NCBI RefSeq assembly: GCF_013408425.1
Contig: NZ_JACBYV010000001.1
Location: 1,364,001-1,428,000, forward strand
Length of the DNA stretch: 64,000 nucleotides
DNA from: Pseudomonas flavescens
GTDB taxonomy: Bacteria; Pseudomonadota; Gammaproteobacteria; Pseudomonadales; Pseudomonadaceae
Direction of reading: 5' to 3'
Shown here: in pieces, positions 37,175 to 47,432 of the stretch
Position numbering within the stretch: position 1 is the first letter of the stretch
Layout of the letters: every line of letters begins with the position of its first letter
Translations under genes and position numbers: made by a program
Notes under the pieces: generated by a model
What the model saw: only the letters and a program-made list of their open reading frames with translations
Told to the model about the DNA's origin: nothing
The model's database searches: none

Positions 37175-38797
37175 ATGTCCTTTGACTGGCACAACCCTTA
37201 TCCGTCGATCCGCATTCCGTTGTTCGCCCGCAACGTGGTGTCGACTTCGCACCCCCTCGCGGCTCAGGCAGGTCTGCGCCTGCTGCTCGCCGGTGGCAAC
37301 GCGGTGGACGCGGCAATCGCCGCGGCGGCGATGCTCACCGTGGTCGAGCCGGTGTCCTGTGGCCTGGGTAGCGACGCCTTCGCCCTGGTCTGGGACGGCC
37401 AGTCGCTGCAGGGTCTGAACGCCTCGGGCACGGCACCTGCCGCCTGGACACCGGAGTATTTTCGCCAGCGCCACGGTGAGGATGGCAAGGGCCACGCGAA
37501 GCGCCCGGTACGCGGCTGGGATTCGATAACGGTACCTGGCGCGGTGGCCGGTTGGGCCGCGCTGCACGAGCGCTTCGGCAAGCGGCCGTTCGCCGACGTG
37601 CTGGCGCCGGCTGCCGAGGTGGCCGAGCGGGGCATTACCATCGCCCCGATCGTTGCCCACAAATGGGCGGCCGCGGTGCCCGATCTGCGTGATCAGCCCG
37701 GCTTCGCCGAGGCCTTCATGCCTGGCGGCCGGGCACCGCGAACCGGCGAGAAATTCGTCTTCGCCGACGCTGCGCGCACCTTGCGGCTACTGGGCGAGCA
37801 GGGCGCACGGGCGTTCTACGAGGGTGAGATTGGCGAGGCCATCATCGCCCATGCACGCGCCACCGGTGGCAACCTGAGCGCAGCGGACCTGCGTGACTAT
37901 CGACCGGAATGGGTAACGCCCATTTCCCAGCGTTATCGCGGTTACGACGTGCACGAGATACCGCCCAACGGGCAGGGCATCGCGGCCCTCATCGCCCTGG
38001 GCATTCTCGAGCACTTCGACCTGGCGTCCCTGGCGGTCGACTCGGCTGCTTCGCAGCACCTGCAGATCGAAGCCATGAAGCTGGCCTTCGCCGACGTCTA
38101 TCGCTACGTGGCCGACCCGCGCAGCATGGAGGTCACGCCCGAGCAGATGCTCGATCCCGCGTACCTCGCGCAACGCGCCAAGGCCATCGATCCGGGCAAG
38201 GCGAGCAATCCCGGTTTCGGTCTGCCCAGGTCGGGCGGTACCGTCTACCTCAGCGTCGCCGACGAGAACGGCATGATGGTGTCCTTCATCCAGTCCAACT
38301 ACATGGGCTTCGGCTCGGGCGTGGTGGTGCCGGGCTATGGCGTCAGCCTGCAGAACCGCGGTGCCGGTTTCTCCAGCGACCCGGCCTCGGCCAACGTGGT
38401 GGCACCTGGCAAACGACCGTTCCACACCATCATTCCGGCGTTCCTGACCCGCGACGGCGTGGCGCAGATGAGCTTCGGGGTGATGGGCGGCGACATGCAG
38501 CCCCAGGGCCACGTACAGACCCTGGTGCGCATGCTCGACTATGGCCAGCAACCCCAGGCTGCCTGCGATGCGCCGCGCTGGAAGGTCAACCGGGACTTCT
38601 CGGTGGACCTGGAAGCGAGCATGAACGCCGACGCCGTGCGCGGTCTACACACCCTTGGCAACACGCTGAAGTCCGTGGAGGATCCTTATATGGACTTCGG
38701 TTCCGGGCAGTTCATCTGGCGGCTTTCGGATGACCCGAACCACGGCTACGTGGCTGCCAGCGACGGTCGCCGGGATGGCCAGGCGGTGGGGTTCTGA
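37175..38797 (+). CDS. Gamma-glutamyltransferase-family Ntn hydrolase, cytoplasmic
   Basis: A 540-aa member of the GGT/cephalosporin-acylase family, last gene of the operon. The self-processing nucleophile is Thr356 in S-G-G-T-V-Y-L-S-V-A-D-E-N-G, aligned with Thr391 of E. coli GGT. G-K-R-P at 412-415 is kept, but the S-S-M-S-P that follows in true GGT is F-H-T-I-I-P here. There is no signal peptide, whereas classical GGT is periplasmic. These changes point to an amide or acyl hydrolase with another substrate, used after import. ATG at 37175 follows GGAG by 6 bp; the ATG at 37163 is less likely. Confidence 0.82.
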   Translation: MSFDWHNPYPSIRIPLFARNVVSTSHPLAAQAGLRLLLAGGNAVDAAIAAAAMLTVVEPVSCGLGSDAFALVWDGQSLQGLNASGTAPAAWTPEYFRQRHGEDGKGHAKRPVRGWDSITVPGAVAGWAALHERFGKRPFADVLAPAAEVAERGITIAPIVAHKWAAAVPDLRDQPGFAEAFMPGGRAPRTGEKFVFADAARTLRLLGEQGARAFYEGEIGEAIIAHARATGGNLSAADLRDYRPEWVTPISQRYRGYDVHEIPPNGQGIAALIALGILEHFDLASLAVDSAASQHLQIEAMKLAFADVYRYVADPRSMEVTPEQMLDPAYLAQRAKAIDPGKASNPGFGLPRSGGTVYLSVADENGMMVSFIQSNYMGFGSGVVVPGYGVSLQNRGAGFSSDPASANVVAPGKRPFHTIIPAFLTRDGVAQMSFGVMGGDMQPQGHVQTLVRMLDYGQQPQAACDAPRWKVNRDFSVDLEASMNADAVRGLHTLGNTLKSVEDPYMDFGSGQFIWRLSDDPNHGYVAASDGRRDGQAVGF

Positions 38798-38955
38798 CGG
38801 ACCGTACGGGGTGCTGCCCGGGCACTCTGTGGGTTGTCGCAGGACGATGACTGGCGCTCAGCGTGGCTATCCAGCCGTTCATGATCAGGCGCTATCACCA
38901 GTTCGGGCAGCGTGTGCGAGGGCATGCCGAGACATCGATGCCCGTGCTGGCGGCC

Positions 38956-39396
38956 CTAGGAGCGATTCACGAGGTCAACGAGATGGTTCAGCAGAAAGTC
39001 ATTGCTGAACTGTGACAGAAAGGTCTCGGCCGACGAAAAGACGATCCATTGCCCATGTTCCTTGCGAAGGATCAGCGAGGGATGCTCGGGAGACAGGTTG
39101 CTGACGGTCACCTGCAGGGACGAGTCGACGATGGCGGGTTTGATATCAACGGTGTTGCCGGCCAGGACGATCTTCAGCGACTCGAGCTCGACGATCGCGC
39201 CATCGAAGGCGTGCGGTTCTTCGCTGCGGATCAGATCGAGGCCGCCAACTCCCGAAATATCGACATTGATCATCCTGATCAGCTCGCTCAACTGCTCCTT
39301 GACCAGGCTGATCTGCCTGTATCGCTCGGCGATGGCGTCATCGGTTCTTTCTCGGTAGATCTTCAGCGCTCTTATCAGGTCGTTCTTGTTGGCCAT
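38956..39396 (-). CDS. Hypothetical protein, unrecognised
   Basis: A 146-aa soluble protein. N-terminal helical part (residues 1-45, charged, possible coiled coil: R-A-L-K-I-Y-R-E-R-T-D-D-A-I-A-E-R-Y), then a beta-rich part with V-S-N-L-S-P-E-H-P-S-L-I-L-R-K and a helical tail. No cysteine, no signal peptide. The ATG at 39396 is supported by GAGGAAG 7 bp upstream. It is transcribed against the operon before it and away from ssuA after it. I know no family; codon use looks native. Confidence 0.6.
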   Translation of the reverse strand: MANKNDLIRALKIYRERTDDAIAERYRQISLVKEQLSELIRMINVDISGVGGLDLIRSEEPHAFDGAIVELESLKIVLAGNTVDIKPAIVDSSLQVTVSNLSPEHPSLILRKEHGQWIVFSSAETFLSQFSNDFLLNHLVDLVNRS

Positions 39397-39513
39397 TGCG
39401 TTACTTCCTCCGTGACGTCTCCTGACTCTAGTCCAGCATTTCGACTGTTGCCGGGTGCCGCCGCCGCTTCGCCTGAAGCGGTCGGCCCTGAGTGGCGGGG
39501 TCGTTTCCGGCCG

Positions 39514-39534
39514 CAACTGTTCGCTGAGCAACAG
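39514..39534 (+). promoter_or_regulatory. Candidate SfnR enhancer site upstream of ssuA
   Basis: An imperfect dyad: CAACTGTT (39514-39521), centre CGCTGA, GCAACAG (39528-39534). Nearly the same sequence lies upstream of msuD (47409-47432). It is 71-92 bp before the -24 element of the sigma-54 promoter, a normal enhancer distance. That SfnR binds it is inference. Confidence 0.55.
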
Positions 39535-39604
39535 CGAATTAACACATTGCCCGTGGCGTGGCAGAAGGGCGCGCTGAAAGCCCCGGAAACCGGGCCCTGG
39601 GCGC

Positions 39605-39620
39605 TGGCACGAGTGCTGCA
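39605..39620 (+). promoter_or_regulatory. Sigma-54 promoter of the ssuACB operon
   Basis: TGGCACG-AGTGC-TGCA: GG at 39606-39607 and GC at 39618-39619 with exactly 10 bp between, close to the consensus TGGCACG-N4-TTGCA. It is about 90 bp upstream of the ssuA ATG. With the enhancer-like dyad it accounts for most of the 314-bp gap 39397-39710. Confidence 0.75.
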
Positions 39621-39710
39621 ATGTCCTGCTCAATCGCGGAAAGGATCCGAGCGGCGCTTTCTCGGCGGCGTCGGCTGTCGTTCCGCTTCTGTCCCTGTCA
39701 GGAGCATTCC

Positions 39711-40700
39711 ATGCGCCAATCCCGTGTCGCCAATTCGTTCGTACGGCTGCTGGCCTTAGCCGCTACCGCTTTCACGCTGTCTGCGCCGTTGCAGGCGGCA
39801 GAGCTGCCCAAGGAACTGAAGCTCGACTACGCCTACTACTCACCGACCAGCCTGGTGCTCAAGCGCTTTGGCTGGCTGGAGGAGAGCGTAGGCCCCGATA
39901 CCAAGGTGAGTTGGGTGTTCAGCCAGGGCAGCAACCGCTCTCTCGAGTACCTGAACAGCGGCGGTGTGGATTTCGGCTCCACCGCAGGATTGGCCGCAGT
40001 GCTGAGCCGTGCCAATGGCAGCCCGATCAAGACCGTTTACGTCGCCAGCCGCCCGGAGTGGACCGCACTGGTGGTCGGCAAGGACTCGCCGATCAAGACC
40101 CTGGAGGATTTGAAAGGCAAGAAGATCGCGGCCACCAAAGGCACCGATCCGTTCCTGTTCACCTTGCGCAGCCTAGCCACCGTCGGCCTCGACAAGAACG
40201 ACGTGGAGCTGGTGCATCTGCAGCACCCGGACGGCCGCACTGCCCTGGAAAAGGGTGACGTCGATGCCTGGGCCGGTCTCGACCCGCTGATCGCTGCCAG
40301 CCAGCTGCAGGCTGGCTCGCGCATTCTCTATCGCAACCTCGACTTCAACAGCTACGGCGTGGTGAGCGTCACCGAGACCTTCGCCAAGGAGCATCCGCAG
40401 GCCATCGACAAAGTGCTGGCCGCCTATGAAAAGGCCCGTGAATGGGCCCGCGCCAACCCCGAGGAACTCGCCAAGATTCTCTCCGAAGAAGCCAAGCTGC
40501 CGCTGGAAGTGGCCAAGCTGCAACTGCAGCGCACCGACTTCAGCAACGCCCAGCCCGGCCCTGAGCATATCGCAGCGCTCAAGGCTGCCGCACCCATCCT
40601 GCTCGAAGAGCAACTGGTACGCCGTGGTACCGACGTGAACGCCGTGGTGGACGCACTCATCGAGCCATCGTTCGGCAAGCAGGCCATCGCCGCCAAATAG
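39711..40700 (+). CDS. ssuA: Aliphatic sulfonate-type substrate-binding protein
   Basis: A 329-aa periplasmic protein with signal peptide to about residue 30 (...A-P-L-Q-A-A). L-D-Y-A-Y-Y-S-P-T-S-L-V-L-K, G-S-N-R-S-L-E-Y-L-N-S-G-G-V-D-F-G-S-T-A-G and L-K-G-K-K-I-A-A-T-K-G-T-D-P match the SsuA sulfonate-binding family. ATG at 39711 follows AGGAGC. The permease and ATPase follow. Assignment to sulfonates rests on family, operon and the sigma-54/SfnR setting. Confidence 0.82.
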   Translation: MRQSRVANSFVRLLALAATAFTLSAPLQAAELPKELKLDYAYYSPTSLVLKRFGWLEESVGPDTKVSWVFSQGSNRSLEYLNSGGVDFGSTAGLAAVLSRANGSPIKTVYVASRPEWTALVVGKDSPIKTLEDLKGKKIAATKGTDPFLFTLRSLATVGLDKNDVELVHLQHPDGRTALEKGDVDAWAGLDPLIAASQLQAGSRILYRNLDFNSYGVVSVTETFAKEHPQAIDKVLAAYEKAREWARANPEELAKILSEEAKLPLEVAKLQLQRTDFSNAQPGPEHIAALKAAAPILLEEQLVRRGTDVNAVVDALIEPSFGKQAIAAK

Positions 40701-40774
40701 GCGTGGTTGCAGCGCGGGCCTCTGTTAGCTGTGGCCCGCGCTGCGTTCATCTCGCTTCGACACCGGAGTCTTTC

Positions 40775-41608
40775 ATGACAATCAAGAGCAAGTCGCTGCC
40801 GGCTTTGCGCAGTTCCCCATGGAAACCGGGGTTCGATGCCAGTGCCTGGCGTCGGCGCGCCAAGGGATTGGTCATCCCGCTGCTGCTGATCGTGTTTCTG
40901 GAAATCGTGGTGCGCATCGGCTGGATTCCGTCCTATCAGATGCCGGCCCCCAGCGAGATCGTGCTGACCCTGCACGAGCTGGCCGAAGGGCCGCTGTGGG
41001 GGCATATCGGCGCCAGCCTGGCGCGGGTATTCGCCGGTTTCGCCATCGGCGCCGGGCTGGCCCTGCTGGTGGCCGCCTGGGTGGGCCTGAGCCGTGAGGC
41101 GGAAGCCTATCTGGAGCCCACCTTCGCGGGGCTGCGGGCGATTCCCAGCCTGGCCTGGGTACCGCTGCTGTTGCTCTGGCTGGGCATCGACGAGACCTCC
41201 AAGGTCGTTCTGATCGCCATCGGCGCGTTCTTTCCGGTTTACGTCAACGGCGTCGCGGCCATCCGCAACATCGATCGCAAGCTGGTCGAGGTGGGCCAGA
41301 TGTATGGCTTCAGCTCGCGTCGCCTGGTCTCGCGCATTCTTCTGCCGGCTGCGTTGCCCGGGCTGATGACCGGCTTGCGCAGCGGGCTCAGCCTGGCCTG
41401 GATGTTTCTGGTCGCCGCCGAACTGATCGCCGCCACCAAGGGGCTCGGTTACCTGCTCACCGATGGCCGGGAAACCTCGCGGCCGGACATCGTCCTGGCC
41501 TCGATCATCGTCCTGGCCTTGCTCGGCAAGCTCAGCGACGGCCTGCTGGCCAAGCTGGAGCAGCGTTTGCTGGGTTGGCGTGACGCATTCACGGGCAAGG
41601 AGGTTTGA
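40775..41608 (+). CDS. ssuC: Aliphatic sulfonate ABC transporter permease
   Basis: A 277-aa protein, six predicted helices after a basic cytoplasmic N terminus of about 32 residues. Coupling loop Q-M-Y-G-F-S-S-R-R-L-V-S-R-I-L-L-P-A-A-L-P-G-L (about 174-196), and the W-I-P-S-Y-Q-M-P-A-P-S stretch are SsuC-like. G-L-G-Y-L-L-T-D-G-R near the end is also family-typical. 74 bp after ssuA and one base before ssuB. Confidence 0.85.
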   Translation: MTIKSKSLPALRSSPWKPGFDASAWRRRAKGLVIPLLLIVFLEIVVRIGWIPSYQMPAPSEIVLTLHELAEGPLWGHIGASLARVFAGFAIGAGLALLVAAWVGLSREAEAYLEPTFAGLRAIPSLAWVPLLLLWLGIDETSKVVLIAIGAFFPVYVNGVAAIRNIDRKLVEVGQMYGFSSRRLVSRILLPAALPGLMTGLRSGLSLAWMFLVAAELIAATKGLGYLLTDGRETSRPDIVLASIIVLALLGKLSDGLLAKLEQRLLGWRDAFTGKEV

Positions 41609-41609
41609 G

Positions 41610-42329
41610 ATGGCTGCGTCATTGCTGGATATCCGTGTGGAGCGCAAGAGCTTCGCTGGCGTGACCGTGCTGCAGAACGTCGCTTTATCCCTGCGCGAGC
41701 GGGAGATCGTCAGCCTGCTGGGCCCCAGTGGCTGCGGCAAGAGCACCTTGCTGCGCATCGTCGCAGGCCTGGAGCGTGAGTACACCGGCCGCGTGCTGCT
41801 CGGCGAGCAGGGTGGCGCCGTCTCTTTCGTGTTTCAGGAGCCGCGGTTGATGCCCTGGCTCACGGTGGAGCAGAACATCGGCTTTGCCGACGACCGCGAC
41901 TACGACCGTGGGCGAGTGGCACAACTGATCGCCGAAGTGGGCCTGGAGGGTTTCGCCAGCGCGCTGCCCAAAGCGCTCTCCGGCGGCATGGCGCAGCGCG
42001 TCGCCCTGGCTCGCGGGCTCTATTCGCGGCCACGGGTATTGCTGCTCGACGAACCCTTCAGTGCAGTGGATGCCTTCACCCGAATGAAACTGCAGGATCT
42101 GCTGCTCGAGCTTGCCGAACACCATGCCATCGCCCTCCTGGTGGTGACCCACGACGTGGATGAGGCGCTGTATCTCAGTGACCGGGTACTGGTGATGGGC
42201 AATCGCCCCAGCGGTATTCGGCAAGAACTGATCGTCAACCTGCCACGTCCTCGTGACCGCCGTGATGGAGAGCTGTCGCGGCTGAAAGCCGAGGCGCTGA
42301 CCGAGCTGCACCTGGCTCATGCGATCTGA
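41610..42329 (+). CDS. ssuB: Aliphatic sulfonate ABC transporter ATPase
   Basis: A 239-aa ATPase: Walker A G-P-S-G-C-G-K-S-T (about 38-46), Q-loop F-Q-E-P-R-L-M-P-W, signature L-S-G-G-M-A-Q-R-V-A-L-A-R, Walker B L-L-L-D-E-P-F and H-D-V-D-E-A switch. Short for the family but complete. Last gene of ssuACB; ssuD and ssuE are not in this operon. It converges with the ssuD-like gene; the 156-bp gap holds a CCCACG/CGTGGG hairpin (42459-42480). Confidence 0.86.
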   Translation: MAASLLDIRVERKSFAGVTVLQNVALSLREREIVSLLGPSGCGKSTLLRIVAGLEREYTGRVLLGEQGGAVSFVFQEPRLMPWLTVEQNIGFADDRDYDRGRVAQLIAEVGLEGFASALPKALSGGMAQRVALARGLYSRPRVLLLDEPFSAVDAFTRMKLQDLLLELAEHHAIALLVVTHDVDEALYLSDRVLVMGNRPSGIRQELIVNLPRPRDRRDGELSRLKAEALTELHLAHAI

Positions 42330-42485
42330 ATGGTGGCAGACCACGCGACAGCGATGTTCGCCTCAACTGTGAGCAGTGGGGCGGCCTGATGCTCGCCCCG
42401 GCAAGCGGAGTGCGGGTTTGGGCCGTGTGGGCGCGACGGCCGCGGCTCACTGCTGCTGCCCACGGCTATTCGAACGTGGGGCGGA

Positions 42486-43622
42486 TCAGGCTGCGTTGTC
42501 GTTCTTTTGGCCAGCACGAATGTCGAAGGCGCCGCCGGTGAAAGCACCCTCGACGGTGACCTTGCCCTTGCCTGGCAGCAGTGGGAACACCAGTTCGGCG
42601 AAGCGGTAGGCCTCTTCCAGATGCGGGTAGCCGGAGAGCACGAAGCTGTCGACGCCGAGGTCGGCATATTCCTGAAGACGCGCCGCTACCGTTTGCGGGT
42701 CGCCGACCAGCGCAGTGCCGGCACCGCCGCGTACCAGTCCAACGCCAGCCCACAGGTTGGGCGCCACCTCCAGCTTGTCGCGCTGGCCGCCGTGCAGGGC
42801 CGCCATGCGCCGCTGACCTTCGGAATCCATCTTGGCGTAGTTGGTCTGCGCGGCGGCGATGGTTTCATCGTCCAGATGGCTGATCAGCTCGTCGGCGGCC
42901 GCCCAGGCAGCGGCGTCGGTCTCGCGCACGATCACGTGCAGGCGTACGCCGACGCGCACGGTGCGGCCGTAGGCCGCTGCACGGGCACGCACGTCGGCAA
43001 TCTTCTCGGCCACTGCCGCTGGCGGCTCGCCCCAGGTCAGGTAGGCGTCGACATGCTTGGCTGCCAGGTCGTGGGCTGCCGGTGACGAGCCGCCGAAGTA
43101 CAGGGGCGGGTAGGGCGTCTGTACCGGCGCGAAGAAGTTCTGCGCACCGCGTACCTTGAGATGCTTGCCATCGAAGTCGACGGTCTCGCCTTGCAGCAGT
43201 TGGCGCCAGATGCCGAGAAACTCGTCTGAAGCCTCGTAGCGCTGGTCATGATCGAGAAACACACCGTCCGCTTCCAGCTCGGTGGCGTCGCCGCCTGGCA
43301 CCACGTTGAGCAGCAGCCGACCGCCGCTGGCCTGATCGAGGCTGGCCGCCTGGCGGGCCGAGGCGGTGGGGTTGCCCAAGGAGGTACGCAGCGCCACCAG
43401 CAGTTTGATGCGCTGGGTCACCGGCACCAGACTTGCCGCCGTGACCCAGGGATCGAGACAGCTGGCGCCGGTTGGGATCAGCAGGCCATCGTAGCCAAGC
43501 TGATCGGCGGCCACGGCGATCTGCCTCATGTAGGCGTTGGTGGCGGGGCGGCCGCTCCCGGAGTGGCCCAGATAGCGGGTGTCACCGGAGGTGGGAAGAA
43601 ACCAGAATATGTCCAGGCTCAT
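42486..43622 (-). CDS. FMNH2-dependent alkanesulfonate monooxygenase, SsuD-like paralogue
   Basis: A 378-aa bacterial-luciferase-family enzyme. Close to SsuD/MsuD over the full length: [11 protein letters not shown] start, Cys55 in [30 protein letters not shown] and the [13 protein letters not shown] loop. The usual T-H-G-D-G-H at residues 11-16 is T-S-G-D-T-R and T-G-R-S-C-E-D is T-G-A-S-C-L-D, so substrate range may differ. Start 43622 (AAGGA 8 bp upstream). Lies 78 bp after sfnR, same strand; opposite strand to ssuACB. Confidence 0.82.
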   Translation of the reverse strand: MSLDIFWFLPTSGDTRYLGHSGSGRPATNAYMRQIAVAADQLGYDGLLIPTGASCLDPWVTAASLVPVTQRIKLLVALRTSLGNPTASARQAASLDQASGGRLLLNVVPGGDATELEADGVFLDHDQRYEASDEFLGIWRQLLQGETVDFDGKHLKVRGAQNFFAPVQTPYPPLYFGGSSPAAHDLAAKHVDAYLTWGEPPAAVAEKIADVRARAAAYGRTVRVGVRLHVIVRETDAAAWAAADELISHLDDETIAAAQTNYAKMDSEGQRRMAALHGGQRDKLEVAPNLWAGVGLVRGGAGTALVGDPQTVAARLQEYADLGVDSFVLSGYPHLEEAYRFAELVFPLLPGKGKVTVEGAFTGGAFDIRAGQKNDNAA

Positions 43623-43700
43623 GAAATGCATCCTTTACGCGATCGTGGGGGAAGGCGATTCAGCCTTCTTCTATCGCATGCTCGGCATGGTCATCGTTCG

Positions 43701-44801
<1,101 letters not shown>

Positions 44802-44809
44802 GGTTATCC

Positions 44810-45997
44810 CTATGAGTAGAAGGTTGGCGTGGGGCGTGTCTGGTTGAGAGCCCAGTCGCCCAGTTCCTGGATCTTGTAGTCCACGGGGTCGTGCAGGGTT
44901 TGCGTGCGCAGGTTGCGCCAGTGTCTATCGAGGCGCAGCGAGGCATGGGTGGCGCGAGCGCCGGTGACTTCGAACAGGCGGTTGCAGATATCCAGGCCGG
45001 TACGGCTGGCCGCCACCTTGGCAGTGGATATGGAAATGGCCAGTCGGGCGCGTTCTTCGGCGCTCAGCGCATGCTCCTTGCTCCAGGCCTCGTCGAGCTG
45101 CGCGGCGGCCCGTTCGACCAGCAGGCGTACGCCTTCCAGGCCAACCCAGAATTCACCGTAGTGGCGCAGGATGTACGGGTCCTCGCTGGTGTGCTGAGCC
45201 TTGGATCTGAACCACGGGCGACCCTCCTTGAGGGTGTAATGGCGTGCGTCCTCCAGAGCACCTTCGGCGATGCCGAGAAAGATGTGCGAGAAGTGCAATT
45301 GCGCGATCAGTGGCCGGAGACAGGCGAACGGTGTACTCAGCGGGCCCGGATCGAGCAGCAGCTCCTCTTCTTCGACGCGCACCCGCTCGAAGGTCGCGCT
45401 GCCGCTGTCGGTCTGCCGCTGGCCCATGTTGTTCCAGTCGTCATGCAGGGTGATGCCGGTACGGCCACTGGGGATAGCTGCGATCAGCAGTTTGCCCCCG
45501 GCACTCTCGTCGACGGCCGAAGCGATCAGCATTTCCGAGTCGGTGGCTCCCGAGCAGAAGCTCTTCTTGCCGGAGAACTCGCGCCAGCCGTCGAACTTCT
45601 TGACGATGGTTCGGGTGTCCAGCGGGTTCAGGGCGTTGCCCCAGAACCAGTTCTTGCGCGCGGTCTGCTCGTACCAGGGTTGCCATTGTTCCGGGCGGGA
45701 GAACAGGCGCACGGTCGCCAGCATCAGGTGCTGGAAGCCGAAGACATGGGCGATGGAGCTGTCGACCTTGGCGAATTCACGCACCACCCCCAGGGTCTCG
45801 GTCCAGCTGGCACCCAGGCCGCCGAACTGAGTGGGGATGCTGAGCGCGAGCAGGCCGCTCTGGCGGATGGCGTCGCGTTCGGCTTTTGGCGTACCACCGG
45901 CTTCGTCGCGCTCGACAGCGGTTTCGGCAAAGTCGGCCGCCAGCTTTCGCGCGGTTTGCAGTGGGCTGATAACTGCAGTTTTATGATGGGCGCTCAC
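44810..45997 (-). CDS. msuC: Methanesulfinate monooxygenase-type flavoenzyme (acyl-CoA dehydrogenase fold)
   Basis: A 395-aa group D flavin monooxygenase related to DszC/SfnB and acyl-CoA dehydrogenases: [12 protein letters not shown] near residue 52-63, [10 protein letters not shown]-x-K-S-F-C-S-G-A, and [12 protein letters not shown]. In P. aeruginosa the gene between msuD and sfnR is msuC, shown to act on methanesulfinate with FMNH2. Overlaps msuD by 4 bp. The partner flavin reductase MsuE is absent from the window. Confidence 0.82.
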   Translation of the reverse strand: MSAHHKTAVISPLQTARKLAADFAETAVERDEAGGTPKAERDAIRQSGLLALSIPTQFGGLGASWTETLGVVREFAKVDSSIAHVFGFQHLMLATVRLFSRPEQWQPWYEQTARKNWFWGNALNPLDTRTIVKKFDGWREFSGKKSFCSGATDSEMLIASAVDESAGGKLLIAAIPSGRTGITLHDDWNNMGQRQTDSGSATFERVRVEEEELLLDPGPLSTPFACLRPLIAQLHFSHIFLGIAEGALEDARHYTLKEGRPWFRSKAQHTSEDPYILRHYGEFWVGLEGVRLLVERAAAQLDEAWSKEHALSAEERARLAISISTAKVAASRTGLDICNRLFEVTGARATHASLRLDRHWRNLRTQTLHDPVDYKIQELGDWALNQTRPTPTFYS

Positions 45998-47151
45998 GCG
46001 TTGGTCCTCGCGGTCTGGGTACTGGGCAGCACGTCGTTGGCGATCATTTCGCCGAATGGGCCAGTGAGATTGGTGATGCCACGGCCGGCGAGGCTGGCAT
46101 AGGGCTCTGGTAGAAGGGGAAAGACCAGCTCGGCGAAGCGGTAGGCTTCCTCGAGGTGGGGGTAGCCCGAGAAAATGAAGCTGTCGATGCCGAGATCGGC
46201 GTACTCCTTGATGCGAGCCGCCACCTGCTGCGGATCACCGACCAGCGCAGTGCCGGCGCCGCCACGCACCAGGCCGACGCCCGCCCAGAGATTGGGGGCG
46301 ATCTCCAGGCTGTCGCGGCGCCCGCCATGCAAGGCGGCCATGCGCCGCTGGCCTTCGGAATCGAAACGCGCGAAAGACTTCTGCGCGGCCTCGATGGTTT
46401 CGTCCGAGATGTGTTCGATCAGGCGATCTGCAGCCGCCCAGGCTTCTTCCGCCGTTTCCCGCACGATCACGTGCAGGCGAATACCGAATTTCAGGGTGCG
46501 GCCATGCTTGGCGGCGCGGGCCCGCACGTCGGCGATTTTCTCGGCCACCGCGGCCGGTGGTTCGCCCCATGTCAGGTAGACGTCGAGCTGCTCGGCGGCC
46601 AGTTCGTGGGCGGCCTCCGACGAGCCGCCGAAGTACAGCGGTGGGTAAGGGCGTTGCAGCGGTGGATAGAGGGCTTTGGCGTTATCGACCTTGAGGTGCT
46701 TGCCGTCGAAATCCACGGCTTCCCCTTGCAGCACGCGACGCCAGATACGCAGGAATTCGTCGGTGACTTCGTAGCGCTCGGCATGGCTCAGGTGAATGCC
46801 GTCGCCGCGATTCTCATCCGGGTCTCCGCCAGTGACGACGTTGATCAGCAGGCGCCCGCCCGATAGACGATCGAGGGTCGCGGTCATGCGCGCCGAGACA
46901 GTGGGCGAAATGATCCCGGGGCGGATCGCGACCAGATAGCGCAGGCGCTCCGTCATGGGTGCCAGGGCCGAGGCGACCACCCATGAGTCTTCGCAGGAGC
47001 GACCGGTTGGAATCAGCACGCCGTAATAGCCCAGGCCGTCGGCTGCCTGGGCGATCTGCTTGAGGTAGTTGAGGCTTACCGGGCGTGCGCCCTGACTGGT
47101 ACCGAGAAAGTGACCATCGCCATGGGTCGGCAGAAACCAGAAGACATTCAT
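45994..47151 (-). CDS. msuD: Methanesulfonate monooxygenase
   Basis: A 385-aa FMNH2-dependent enzyme that releases sulfite and aldehyde from short alkanesulfonates. It begins [14 protein letters not shown] and carries Cys53 in [24 protein letters not shown], and the C-terminal [11 protein letters not shown] tail that I recall from Pseudomonas MsuD rather than SsuD. First gene of the msuDC-sfnR-ssuD-like unit, about 160 bp downstream of a sigma-54 promoter. Confidence 0.88.
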   Translation of the reverse strand: MNVFWFLPTHGDGHFLGTSQGARPVSLNYLKQIAQAADGLGYYGVLIPTGRSCEDSWVVASALAPMTERLRYLVAIRPGIISPTVSARMTATLDRLSGGRLLINVVTGGDPDENRGDGIHLSHAERYEVTDEFLRIWRRVLQGEAVDFDGKHLKVDNAKALYPPLQRPYPPLYFGGSSEAAHELAAEQLDVYLTWGEPPAAVAEKIADVRARAAKHGRTLKFGIRLHVIVRETAEEAWAAADRLIEHISDETIEAAQKSFARFDSEGQRRMAALHGGRRDSLEIAPNLWAGVGLVRGGAGTALVGDPQQVAARIKEYADLGIDSFIFSGYPHLEEAYRFAELVFPLLPEPYASLAGRGITNLTGPFGEMIANDVLPSTQTARTNA

Positions 47152-47312
47152 CGGGCAGCCTCCTGCTCATGGCGGGGCGGGCATCGGTGCTGGTGCCGGG
47201 AGGCATGGGGCGAGACCGCTGACGGCCTGCGTTGGGTCCTGGGGGTGGTGCGGCGAGCAATCATGTACGCGTCCTGTGACAGGGCCCCGTGAAGAGGGCG
47301 GCACATGCAGAC

Positions 47313-47329
47313 AGCAAGAGCTGTACCAG
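47313..47329 (-). promoter_or_regulatory. Sigma-54 promoter of the msuDC-sfnR operon
   Basis: On the minus strand: TGGTAC-AGCTC-TTGCT, with GG at 47327-47326 and GC at 47315-47314 exactly 10 bp apart; the -12 box is a full match and the -24 box has one change. The expected start is near 47302, giving a leader of about 150 nt. Confidence 0.75.
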
Positions 47330-47389
47330 CAGCATTGACCACGGATTGCGGAGCCTTGAGGCAGCTGGTGAGAGTGGCAGGTGTTTCTC

Positions 47390-47432
47390 TGCACAACCTA
47401 GTGTTGTGCAACTGTTGCTGAGCCAACAGTTG
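47390..47432 (-). promoter_or_regulatory. Two adjacent dyads, candidate SfnR enhancer
   Basis: TGCACAAC/GTTGTGCA (47390-47410, 5-bp spacer) overlaps CAACTGTTG/CAACAGTTG (47409-47432, 6-bp spacer CTGAGC). Both lie about 60-105 bp upstream of the sigma-54 -24 box. The second shares CAACTGTT...GCTGAGC...AACAG with the ssuA upstream region. Binding by SfnR is inferred. Confidence 0.6.

Noticed and set aside
43651..43668. GAAGGC/GCCTTC hairpin between sfnR and the SsuD-like gene as terminator
   Set aside because: Only a 6-bp stem with no T run on the minus strand; too weak to call.
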